From contig JAREIK010003356.1 of NCBI GenBank assembly GCA_029783825.1, positions 566,035 to 630,034 of the forward strand: a stretch of 64,000 bases of DNA, written 5' to 3'. Origin of the DNA: Sapria himalayana. Its lineage: Eukaryota > Streptophyta > Magnoliopsida > Malpighiales > Rafflesiaceae. Positions 35,673 through 45,959 of the stretch are shown here, one piece after another (position 1 is the first letter of the stretch; each line of letters starts with the position of its first letter). Below the pieces are notes generated by a model, which saw nothing but the letters and a program-made list of their open reading frames with translations, ran no database searches and was not told where the DNA came from. The position numbers and the translations under genes were made by a program.

Positions 35673-36928
35673 TAATTTTGTGTATGAATCTTTCTATCAA
35701 TATATCGATCAATAAATCTATCAATCTATTTAAGAATCTGTCTATCTATTTTTTTATATATATATATCTATCTATTTATTTGTGTATCTATCGTTTTATT
35801 TATCTTTCTATCTCTCTTTCTATCTATCAATCTTTTTATCTATATATCTTACTATCTCTCTTTCTATGTATATATCTATCTGTCTATCTATCAGTTTATA
35901 TATCTATCTAATTTTTATTTATCTATCCAATCTATCTCTCTATCTATCTGTCTATCTCTATGTCTATCAATCTGTCTATCTATCTGTGTATTTACCATTT
36001 ATCATTCTTTTTATTTTTTTTTAATAATCAAATAATCTATATGGGCATATAATTGTCTATATATATGACTATCTATCTATCTACCTTTCTATTTGTTTGT
36101 CTAGCAATCAATCTACTTGTCTATCAATCTATCTATTTATCTATCTATCTTTATTTCTATCAATCTACATGTCTATCTATCTATCTATTTGTATATATAT
36201 CTATCTATCTATATTTCAATATATCTATCTATTTATCTTTCTTTCTATCTGTCTTTATTTCTATCTATCTTTCTCTATCTTTCTCTATCTATTTATCCTT
36301 CTATTTATGTCTATCTATCTATTTATCTTTTTTTCAATCTATCTATCTATCTTTCAATATTTCTCTCAATCTGTATATGAATATAATATCAATCAATCTA
36401 TACACCTTTCTATCCATCTATCTATCTATTTGTCTATCTATATATCTATCTATATATCTATATGTCTATATTTATGTCGATCTATCTAACTATATTTATT
36501 TCTATCTGTCTATCTATTTATTTATCTATCTGCCTATCTAAATATCTAAATATCTAAATATCAAACTTTCTTTCTCTCTATCTAAATGTCTTTCTATATG
36601 TCTATCTATCAGTCTATCTATCTATTAGACAATCTATATGTATATCTTTCAATCTATCTATCTTTCTATATTTCTATCAATATATTTATTTATCTATCCA
36701 TCTATTCATCTATCTCTTTATATATTTATTTCTTTCTCTCTATCTATTTATCTTTTTATTAATTTGTCTCTTTATCTTTCTATCATTCTATTGATCAATC
36801 TATATATTAATCTATCTCTCAATCTTTGTATCCATCTTTCAATCTTTCTTTCTATCAATCAATCTATTATTATATCTATCTATTTATCTACATATCTATC
36901 TATGTATCTATCTGTCTATCTTTCTATC

Positions 36929-37043
36929 GTATATATAACTATGCAAAGCTAGATTCTCAAAGCGAGGTTCTTCGAGTTAGCGAAGCAATGTAGTAGCAAC
37001 GAAGCCCTATGTACGATAATGCTAAGCCAAGGATGCTCCGCCT
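36929..37043. other. 115-bp non-repetitive island inside array 4
   Basis: Complex sequence with phrases GCAAAGCTAGATTCTC, GAGGTTCTTCGAGTTAGCG and AAGGATGCTCCGCCTT, flanked on both sides by TCTA repeats. It contains a CTTCG/CGAAG stem. It has no CACTA end and no frame that I recognise. Confidence 0.8.
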
Positions 37044-37908
37044 TATCTTTATCTATCTGTCTATCTTTCTATCATTCTATCTACCTATCTCTCACTCTAT
37101 CTATCTATCCGTCTATATATGTTTCTATCTCTCAATCAATCTATCTATCTATCTATCAATCTATCTATCTATCTATCTGTATATCTATTTATATGTTTAT
37201 CTATCATTCTATCTATCTATCTTTATATCTATCTATATATCTTTCTATCAATCTCTCTATCTCTCTATCTATTTATCTATATATCTTTTTATGTACTTTT
37301 CTATTTATATGTATATCTATCTATATATCTATCTGTCTATCTATCTATCTATATATTTGTATATCTATCTATATATTTGTATATCTATTTATTTGTCTAT
37401 CTGTCTGTTTGTTTATCAATTTGTCTATCTATTTGTCTATCTATCCGTCTATCTATCAATGAATTTTCTGTCCATCTATCTGTCAGTCTAATTCTCTACC
37501 TATAGTCTATCTATCAGTCTACCTAACTAACTAACTAACTATCTGCCTATCTATCTTTCTATATATCTATATATCTTTCTATCTGTCTATCTATGTATCA
37601 ATCTATCTATGAATTTGTCTATCTATCTATCTAGTTAACTTTTTATCTATCTATCAGTCTATTTGTCTATATTTCTATCTATCTATCTATCTTTCTATCT
37701 ATTTTGCTAAAAATCTATTGATATATAAGTCCATCTATTTATCTATTGATTTTCAAACTATATACCTATGTATCTATTGGTTATCTATATGTCTATCTAC
37801 TTATCTCTTTTTCTATTTATTTATCTATCTATTTGTATGTCTATCTATCTGTCTTTCTATATATCTATCTATCTTTCTGTATATCTAGGTGTCTATCTAT
37901 CTATATAA

Positions 37909-38340
37909 TACTACAAAAAATCCCAAACACTAGGGACAATTCCTTAGCCACTCGGAGTTTTCTTTTGCTAAATGGCATATAAAAATGGATTAACAATGGA
38001 AGCATTCCCAATCTAAAGTGCTCGTCGCTATAAATTAGCGACAAAAATATCCTATCTAAAAAATTTTAGCGACAAAAATATCCCTAGCTAAAATAATAAA
38101 TTATTTACCTAAATTAGCAAGCTAAATGAGAGTTTCCATCGCTAAATGGATATGAAATGTAAGCTTTCCCAATCTAGTGTGCTCATCACTAAAAATTAGC
38201 GAGGGAAATAGGCCATAGCAAAAAAATTTTAGCAACAAAAAAATCCTTAGCTAAAATATTAATTTCCCTATCTAAATTAATAAGGGAAAAATCCCTAGTT
38301 AAATTAACAAGAGAAAATTCCCTAGCTATTTTCATTTCAA
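37909..38340. repeat. E-end terminus and subterminal repeats
   Basis: The TACTACAAAAAATCCC end is followed by blocks such as CTAGGGACAATTCC, GTCGCTATAAATTAGCGAC, ATCCCTAGCTAAAAT and TTTCCATCGCTAAATGG, homologous to copy D at 23912-24290. Confidence 0.75.
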
Positions 38341-38531
38341 AACTTTTTTCAAAAATTATTTTTTTTAAAAAAATTTAATTAAATAATTTAATATTTTTAT
38401 ATTAAATTGAATAAAAATAGAAACTATAAACAATAATTTATAATTAACAAAAAATAAAATTATATAATAAATTATTCTGATTCAATATTTTAAATAATTC
38501 AAACAAAAACATAACAAAATTTTATTGCATC

Positions 38532-38723
38532 TTATTCATCAATGTATCTATCGACAATGCATAAAGTATAATCTATCCATTCATTGATATTGTTTTCTTT
38601 CCCTCTGCTCCTCCGATCACCATCTTTCTGCTGCGACAAAGCTATCCAAGTTGCGATGTGTCTTCTCTCATGAAAAATCCCTTCACCTATACAAGCTTTG
38701 TATGGGGAACAATGCGGTACCAT
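38532..38723 (-). other. Conserved block of the unit (open frame, unlikely coding)
   Basis: A 63-residue minus frame crosses the best conserved part of the repeat unit. The same block in R1, D1 and D2 does not keep one shared open frame by eye, so conservation is more likely structural or regulatory, or the remains of an ancestral exon of the element's second gene. Confidence 0.3.
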
Positions 38724-38789
38724 GACTATATGAAATTTAAACAGTCAATCAAATCAAAATAAATAAATAAAAAAAGTTATGTTTTCATA

Positions 38790-39425
38790 AATATATAATA
38801 CTACAATATATTTGTACATATATACTATAGTGTATATGTACATATATACTAGGATTTTCACTCGTTACATGTATTCCTGAAGTATATCTAAATATATTCT
38901 ACACTATTATATCTACATATATACTCAGTATAGATGTAAATATATACTATAGTTTTATATGTACATATATACTCAGTATATGTATATATGTATATACATA
39001 CTGAGTACATATGTATTTAGTATATATTTACATATAATACTACAAAATTATTTGTTCTTATATACTAAGTATAAATGTACATATACTATAGTATTATATT
39101 TACATATAAACTGAGTATATATGTACAATACTGCATTATTATATGTTCATATATACTAAGTATATATGTACATATAATACTACAGAATTATATGTGCTTA
39201 TATATTGAGTATATGTACATATACTGCAGTATATTTGTTGATATACTAAGTATATAAGTACATATATGCTATAGTATTATATGTATATATATACTAAGTA
39301 TATACTTACATTTATACTTCAGTATATACATATATATATTTTGTAGTATATATGTGCATATATACATAGTAGATCTACACACACACACACACATACTATA
39401 GTATAGATATATACTGTAGTATATG
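38790..39425. repeat. Expanded palindromic TGTACATATATACT/AGTATATATGTACA array
   Basis: About ten to twelve alternating inverted phrases (ATGTACATATATACTCAGTA, AGTATATATGTACAT, ACTATAGTATTATATGTAC) form a field of overlapping palindromes of about 45-90 bp spacing. It ends with a (CA)n run near 39378-39393. Copies R1, D1 and D2 hold only a short version. Confidence 0.85.
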
Positions 39426-39469
39426 ATACAAGAAAGCCTAAAAAAAACAACGAAAAAATTACAAAAAAT

Positions 39470-39606
39470 TGCAATGCACAGGAGGACGTAGATCTGCATG
39501 AAATAAGAGTGTCAAAAACAAATCTGCATTTGCGTGGGACCAGAATTTTTTTGTCCATCTCACATCTTCAAAAGCTAAGGTGTTGTTCCTCTCACCAAGA
39601 GCACAA
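39470..39606 (-). pseudogene. MYB/SANT-like domain fragment (tentative)
   Basis: The minus strand reads ERNNTLAFEDVRWTKKFW and then SHANADLFLTLLFHADLRPP. The Trp followed by a run of hydrophobic residues loosely recalls the MYB/SANT-like domains found beside plant DNA transposons. A second diverged piece (TFDVRCTKKF) lies on the same strand at about 39965-39915. No second or third conserved Trp is visible, so the assignment is weak. Confidence 0.2.
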
Positions 39607-39800
39607 ACCAAACCTTTTACATACCTATTATAAGCTAAAACTCTACCCAAAATATTTGGGTACACAAACATATTTACAGATATATAAAAATCATAATTAC
39701 AGAGATGAACAAACACAAATCTGAGTTGATAGTCATACAACATCAAAAAATATCTAAAATATGTCCAACACTGATGTTTAGAGAGAAAGAGAGTGCAAAA

Positions 39801-40949
39801 AAACAAAATGTTTCAGGAATAATGAAGATATTAGAACTCGACCTCCTTTTGATCCAGCTGAAATCAGGAAAGATGGGACTCGTGCATAGGACGGACCGTG
39901 GCAATGTTTGAAGGTTTTGAATCAGAATTTTTTAGTGCATCTTACATCAAATGTCTTGCAAAGATTCATTATTAGATTAATCGGCAAAGAAAAGAACAAA
40001 ATTAGAATAAAGATAAATGATACCTCAAATGATGAACAATTTGTAAGCCCCCCAAAGATTTTCTTAGTCTGTAGTGCATTATTCAAAAAAGATATATATT
40101 TTACAAGTATATTATTAGCTACTCAAGTAACTATATGTATTTCATAATCTCAGATATTGATTCTCTAATCCTATGAAATACATTGCTTGTGGATGCATAG
40201 ATATCGTAATGCTCAAGTAAAGCAATTGAATGCAAAGCAGTAATCTACTTTATATTACCACTATTAGTTTCTCATGTTCATATGTTTTCTTTTGTAAAAT
40301 TCCTCTTCCTCTATTTGTGTGTGTGTGTGTGTGTGTGTGGAAATGTTCTAGATTTTTATATATGTTAGCCTATTGTGGGAGTTAACATGTTTTTATGAAT
40401 TTAGACAAGTGGCAGGGGTTTATTGGTGGAAATTTCAAGTTTGATGCTAAAAAGTGTTATCATTCCTTTGTTCCTTTTATAAACATATCTATGATTTGAG
40501 TGAAACATCTACGCAATCCTATATTGTATGTAATATGTAGCATAGATGTTGCATTAATTATGATGTGATAAGGTGTGGGCAACAAGATGTAAATATTAGT
40601 TACACAAATATAAATTCATTTCAAAATATTTTATAATAATTTTTTTCATCATTTAAATCAAAATGATAACTTGTTTTAGTGTTATTAATATCATGTATTG
40701 TAGCAATCACAAATATTATTGGCTCATAAAATATTTCATTTTGGGCCTTTGTATTCCCCACCATATGTGCTTTGGTATATTAATTATAAAATATTTACAA
40801 AAAAATAACTCATTTTCATGTTTAGTAAAAAATGTTTAAAAATAAGATATTTCTATTTTAGTATACTATAAATGTTCCTTAGATTTATTGTCACTATATA
40901 CATATAAAGTGAAAATTTATATATATAGCATATATTTATGTATATAGAA
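39801..40949. other. Interior of element E-F, no clear gene
   Basis: The region contains a frame reading RTRPPFDPAEIRKDGTRA at about 39833-39888 that looks protein-like but is followed by a stop, and a 12-bp inverted repeat (ATGTATTTCATA / TATGAAATACAT, about 40134-40186). A (GT)n run lies at 40315-40339. The rest is AT-rich and unrecognised. Confidence 0.4.
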
Positions 40950-40984
40950 TATATGTATGTATGTATTTAGCATATTTTTATGCA

Positions 40985-41017
<33 letters not shown>

Positions 41018-41395
41018 GTAAGTATCTAGTATATATGTATGTATCTATGTATGTGTTTGTGTATATATATATATATATAATTATAGTATATATACATATA
41101 TATATATATGTATGTATGTATATATATGCGTGTGTGTATATATGTATGTGTATACATGTGTATGTATGTATGTATATGTATACATGTGCATGTATGTATG
41201 TATGTGTATACATGTGTGTGTATGTATGTATGTGTATACATGTGTGTGTATGTATGTATGTATGTATATATTTATGTATGTATATATATATATATGTATG
41301 TATGTAAGTATATTTATGCATGTATGTATATATACATATATGTATGTATGTGCATATATATATATGTGTGTGTGTTTGTATGCATATGTTTGAAT
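40950..41395. repeat. (TATG)n tetranucleotide array
   Basis: Degenerate TATG/TGTATATA repeats with purine-pyrimidine alternation that could adopt left-handed DNA. Frames on both strands (Tyr/Ile/Cys/Val one way, His/Thr/Tyr the other) are open over the same bases and are artefacts. Confidence 0.93.
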
Positions 41396-41428
41396 ATTTT
41401 TTAAAAACATTATAGTTTTCAACCTGAA

Positions 41429-41460
41429 ACATACAGACACACACACACACACACACACAC
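41429..41460. repeat. (CA)n run
   Basis: About 15 CA repeats, directly downstream of the TATG array. Confidence 0.95.
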
Positions 41461-41689
41461 GTTAACTATCCTCAAAACATTAGTGGTTTTTATATACTTT
41501 TAACACCATTTGTGTTTTTTTTGACTATATGTACTAAAGAGGAAGATATATTTTCAATATAAACTATCATGAACTTGAATTTTAAATTTTGTTTATAGAC
41601 AGAATATAATAAGAGAGATAATTTTTATTTCCAAATTTTAATTTTCAAAGATATGAGAAATTGTGTTTTTCATGAATATTTTATAATTA

Positions 41690-42560
41690 GTTTATGAAAA
41701 CATCTAGTATATGCAGTTATAAATAATTATATATAGTTAACCATATATATATATATTCATACAAGTAGGTATATGTAGTTATACATAAATGTATATAACG
41801 TTATAAACAAATATATAGATTTACATATATGTATACAAAGTTATAAATATAGTTATATTTAATTATATATAGTTTTATATAGTTATAAAAATATTTATAT
41901 ATAGTTATACACATATAGTTAAACATAATATTTTATGTTGTTATACTTGTAATTATAAAACTGGTTACATGTTATACATATAGTTACACATTTAGTTAAA
42001 CTTATATTTATACATGTAGGTATATATATTGTTTAATTTAATTTTATATATTTATACATATTGTTATGTATAGTCATAGATATAGTAAAATACATTTTTA
42101 TATATTAATATATAAAAATGTATATTAAATATATGTTGTAAATAATATATAAAAATTATTATATTTAAATATATTTACAAATATATAGATTTACAAATAT
42201 GTATACATAGTTAAAGATATAGTTATATTTAATTATATAGAGTTTTATATAGTTATACAAATATTTATATATAGTTATACACATATAGTTAAACATAATG
42301 TTGTATATTGTTATACATGTAATTATAAATATAGTTACATGTGGTTATAGATTTAGTTACACATTTAGTTAAACTTATATTTATACATGTAGGTATATAT
42401 TTTTTTCATTTACTTTTATATATTTATACATATAGTTATGTATAGATATAGATATAGTAAAATACATTTTTATATTTTTATATATAAAAATGTATTTTAA
42501 ATATATGTTGTAAATAATTTATAAAAATTATTAATATTTAAATATATTTAAATATCAAAA
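41690..42560 (-). repeat. TA-rich tandem repeat, inverted copy
   Basis: ACACATATAGTTAAACATAA starts at 41909 and 42279 (370-bp spacing). The surrounding phrases (ATATAGTTACATGTGGTTAT, TTATACATGTAGGTATATAT) are the reverse complement of those in 9346-11190. No transposase remnant lies beside this copy. Confidence 0.8.
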
Positions 42561-44195
42561 CATTTGAAGCAATTCAATTTCATGCTACGTGTTTCAAGAT
42601 ATGCATCTCATAAATCAAATTGTTAAAAAAATGATATGGCATAATTTGATAATTAAAAAAATTATGATTGAGAAAAATTAAAATGTTAATAGTCTGCCAC
42701 ATAATTTTGATATATTCTACATGGAATATAATTTGATATATTTTAGATGTCTTTTCATGTTTTAAAAAAGCATACCTAGAAAAAATAAAAGTATTATTCT
42801 AAATGTATATTTATTAAAATATAATATAATGATCATAAAAAAAGCAAGCATCATGGAATGTTAATTAACATTATCAAATATCTTGTTAATAGGATAGTAT
42901 AGAAAATAACTAATAATGATGTTAAACATCATTATAAAAAATTGTGAAAATCATTCGAAATTATCGAAACATGAAATAACATATTTTCAAATAAATCTTA
43001 AAATATCATTAAATGCATAAAAAATCTATCAATAATATTTAATTTATTGTATCAAAGAGTGAACACTAAGAAAAATATTGATGAGTATTCTCCAAATTTC
43101 AATCAACATGCATCAAAAATCTTAGAACACAAAAAGAAACATTTATAATTTATCAATAACATTAGTGACAATGAAACACAATAGAAATATTGATAATATA
43201 TTTCCATGAAATTTATAGATTTTTATTAAAAAACATTGTGCCTCCCAATATAAATATCTAAAACATACAACATATCTAATACTTACATCAATGATATTTA
43301 TAACATCAAACAAATTTCAGTGTCATTAACCCTAATTGAATTATGAAAAATTTTAACTAATATTTTTATAAAAATGTGCTCTAAATATTATTAGTTATAA
43401 ATATAATCTAATATTTTCAAAAAAAAATCATTGAACAAATTTTAAAGTTTCTGAATAATATGGAAAAACATAAGGCTTCATGGAAGAAAAATAATGTAAC
43501 ATCATATAAAGAAAAATTTTACTAATCCTTCTCTTCTACCTACCAAACATAGATGATTTAGCTCTTTCAAATTATAATTGACTATTAAGGACCAATTTTT
43601 TTAGAAGAATGATGATTAAAAAAAGTTGATAACAAAGATGCACTTTTATAAATTTAAAACTTCAATATTCAAAATCATGATATTATCAAGAATATCTTAT
43701 GAAAATTAAAATTTGATTCATCTATTGTCCTAGCAAATAATTGGATAAGTATGAATTTTTAAAATTATGAGCTCTAACATAATAAAAAAATTTACCTACT
43801 CACATCAACTACTCTATTGCATGTTTATTGATCCTAGTTTATATTGTGATAATCATTAATACTACTTATCTCTGGTTCATAATATGAGTGTCATTAAATC
43901 AGACACGAGCTTAATTTGATCACCAACAAAAGTTCAAACTACACTAGTAATAATGGAAAAGAGCTATTATGTATTTAAATGATTGAATTATATAAAGATA
44001 CCTATTGTATACAAGTGCAAAAAAAAGCTATTTTAGATATACATAAAGTAATGAAAAAGTCACAATCCTAAAATTATTCTAGCCTAAATGCTAGTTTAAT
44101 GTTTGATCTACAAATCACTCCTATAACTAATTTGAAAATTAATTAAATGTGAATGCTAATTGAATGCATATTTTTTTTACTTTAATACTTCTCTT
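42561..44195. other. AT-rich stretch, probably includes a decayed copia LTR
   Basis: No frame or RNA gene was recognised. The right edge (about 44150-44195) lies just past the copia pol remnant on its downstream side, where a purine-rich tract (GAAGAGAAG on the minus strand) and the 3' LTR would be expected. I could not delimit an LTR. Confidence 0.35.
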
Positions 44196-44199
44196 CATG

Positions 44200-44605
44200 T
44201 TGAAATATGTTTGTCAATAACTCCCAACATGCTAAGGTGCATGTGAATCACTAAGGCTTATAATTTTCTAGTTAATAAATATGTGATTTGCTTTCATGGT
44301 TACATATAAGATGTTTTGACTTTTCAAATTTGGATTTTCTAATTGATTATGTGACAATCTAATTCAATATATTTCTTATGCTCATGGAAAACAAAGTTGG
44401 TAGCAATGTGCAAGGTTATGTGACCATCACAAAATAAATTTGCTACTTCCAAATGAGAAACTTGTCAATCCTTCAACAAGTATCTCAACCAAGTGAGTTC
44501 GTAGGTAAATGCAAACTCAGACCAATTTTCTGCCTATACTAATGATATTTACACCTTTGATTGTTTCTCACACTTCTATGGCACAAATAACTTACCAAAA
44601 AAGTA
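44200..44605 (-). pseudogene. Ty1-copia pol C-terminus (RNase H) remnant
   Basis: In one minus-strand frame the blocks are YFFGKLFVP, a stop, KCEKQ; then SEFAFTYELTWLRYLLKD, a stop, QVSHLEVANLFCDGH, LHIATNFVFHEHKKYIELDC and KTSYV. Ty1-copia RNase H regions have the same order: FLG-S-ISWKSKKQ, then [46 protein letters not shown]. The Trp of SWKSKKQ is a TAG here, and further stops follow Leu-Leu-Lys-Asp and the HIIN motif. Only about 135 codons remain. Retrotransposon polyproteins of this type run to more than 1,000 residues. The remnant lies inside element E-F. Confidence 0.85.
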
Positions 44606-44639
44606 TAATAACTTATTAATTACTATTGTTTAATTCGAT

Positions 44640-44962
44640 AGCTTTCTATATTGTAATCATATTCAGAGACAACAAAAATAGAACTCATAAACATTAGGAT
44701 TTGTGTTTTCCCAAGTTACAGAAGCAGAAAACATTAAGCATACTTATTTTTCTTAAGATAAAGAAGCAGAAAACAATATGCAAACATTTAGTATTTAAAA
44801 TCAATAAAACTCTAAAAAATTAAATAGTTAAAAAAACATAGTTTACTCTAACCATTTATTATTTTATCAATGGTGTAGAGTCAAAATGATATAATGATAT
44901 GAAAATAGAAGAAAAGAGAAAAAAAATTGGTGGAAAATTAAAAAAAATAAAACCCAAATATT
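44640..44962. other. Spacer between copia remnant and exon-like frame
   Basis: AT-rich DNA in which AAGCAGAAAACA occurs twice about 44 bp apart (near 44723 and 44767). No gene was recognised. Confidence 0.4.
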
Positions 44963-45112
44963 CTATAAAAACCAAACTGCGCCCATATGAACATGATCTG
45001 TAATGTCCTCGTAAAACTTCCGATCGGCTATTGCCGCAGCTTGTGGTAGCAAAAATCCTGAGATGTGCTCATCCTCTTCTCCTCGCCTCCTCAAGTCAAC
45101 TTGAACCTTCCC
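44963..45112 (-). other. Unidentified exon-like frame, 49 codons
   Basis: The minus strand is open for 49 codons and stop: GKVQVDLRRRGEEDEHISGF, LLPQAAAIADRKFYEDITDH, VHMGAVWFL. The composition is that of a normal soluble protein segment (charged, few Asn/Lys runs), and the DNA is noticeably more GC-rich than either side. A splice acceptor-like TCAATATTTAG precedes it. I do not recognise the family. It could be a captured host exon or the last exon of an element gene. No further exon was found upstream on the minus strand up to 45960. Confidence 0.4.
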
Positions 45113-45959
45113 TCACTAAATATTGATAGTCACAAAATAATGAGCTCTTAAGTCTCCTCCAACAAAAACATTTAATCATTTTATTTATGTTTGTCAATAA
45201 ATTTTAATTTAAATGTATATTGATTAAATTATATTTATGTTTTTCAATTATAAATATATTGATAAAATTATTAAATATTTAATTTTTAATTGAACATTTT
45301 GAATTTTTTGTGGTTATAATCATGAAGCTACTTCAAAAAATTGAAACAAATGATTAGTAATCAGCATCATTAATTTAAAAAAAAACATTAACTTAAAAAT
45401 ATTGTAACATTATTCTGATATTTTATGCCAATAATCAAAAATACGATAATGTTTCGAAATTTTTGTAATTATAGTGCCTGACCAAAACCCAGATTTTTAA
45501 AATTTATTATTTTCTATTTACTCAAAAATACTAATATAAGATTAATTTTAAAATAACTTTCATCAATTCTATTTTATTAATAAATTTTAAATTTCCATAA
45601 TTTAATTTTAAAACATATATAGGCTTTTCTGATTTAATATTTATATAAATATTAGAAAAAAATGTTTATTAGAAAAAATTAAATACAATATTTGTTAGAA
45701 TATTTATTGTAGGTTGCTCTTGTAGTCTTGTTTTGTTTCTCCTCACTCGTCAATGAAAGATAGAACAAATTTTTAGTGCTTAATCCCTTAGCATTATTTT
45801 TTCACGGAAAGTATAAAAACAAACATTTGATGCAAATATATAGAAAATAAAGATACAAAAATATAAAAGTAAACTAAAATTATAAAAAATAAATAATTTA
45901 AATAAAAAATATGAAATAGATTTTTATTTAACCATAAATGATATTATTTCATAAATAAA
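45113..45959. other. AT-rich stretch, nothing recognised
   Basis: The base composition is low in GC, with no recognisable gene. A more balanced patch near 45710-45810 (GTTTCTCCTCACTCGTCAA) could not be assigned. Confidence 0.4.

Larger units (their letters stand above)
26781..37908. repeat. (TCTA)n tetranucleotide array 4, 11.1 kb
   Basis: A continuous degenerate TCTA array with the pyrimidine strand on top. It is interrupted by (TA)n runs (29940-29975, 35159-35195), a TA-to-TC run (34641-34689) and one 115-bp island (36929-37043). Segmental duplications inside it show that it evolves by copying blocks, not only by single-step slippage. It ends where the E terminus begins. Confidence 0.97.
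38341..39800 (+). repeat. Trinucleotide-unit family copy E, without trinucleotide array
   Basis: The AATTTAATTAAATAATTTAA start, the conserved block (about 38530-38740, with CTCCTCCGATCACCA and ACAAGCTTTGTATGGGGAAC) and the tail (39620-39800, with ACCTATTATAAGCTAAAACT and ATGTTTAGAGAGAAAGAG) are in the same order as D1 and D2. The GCY array is absent; in its place the palindromic module has expanded and a different insert lies at 39430-39600. Confidence 0.75.

Noticed and set aside
26781..37908. CRISPR array or bacterial origin
   Set aside because: The repeats are 4-bp steps without constant repeat and unique spacers, no cas genes are present, and introns and plant transposons surround them.
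40917..41458. His/Tyr/Thr-rich and Cys/Val/Tyr-rich frames
   Set aside because: They are the two strands of a TATG/TG simple repeat and are open in several phases.
42561..44195. Hidden gene in the long gene-free stretch
   Set aside because: I looked for coding-like patches in six frames by eye and found only Lys/Asn/Ile-rich chance frames. Only the neighbouring copia remnant was convincing.
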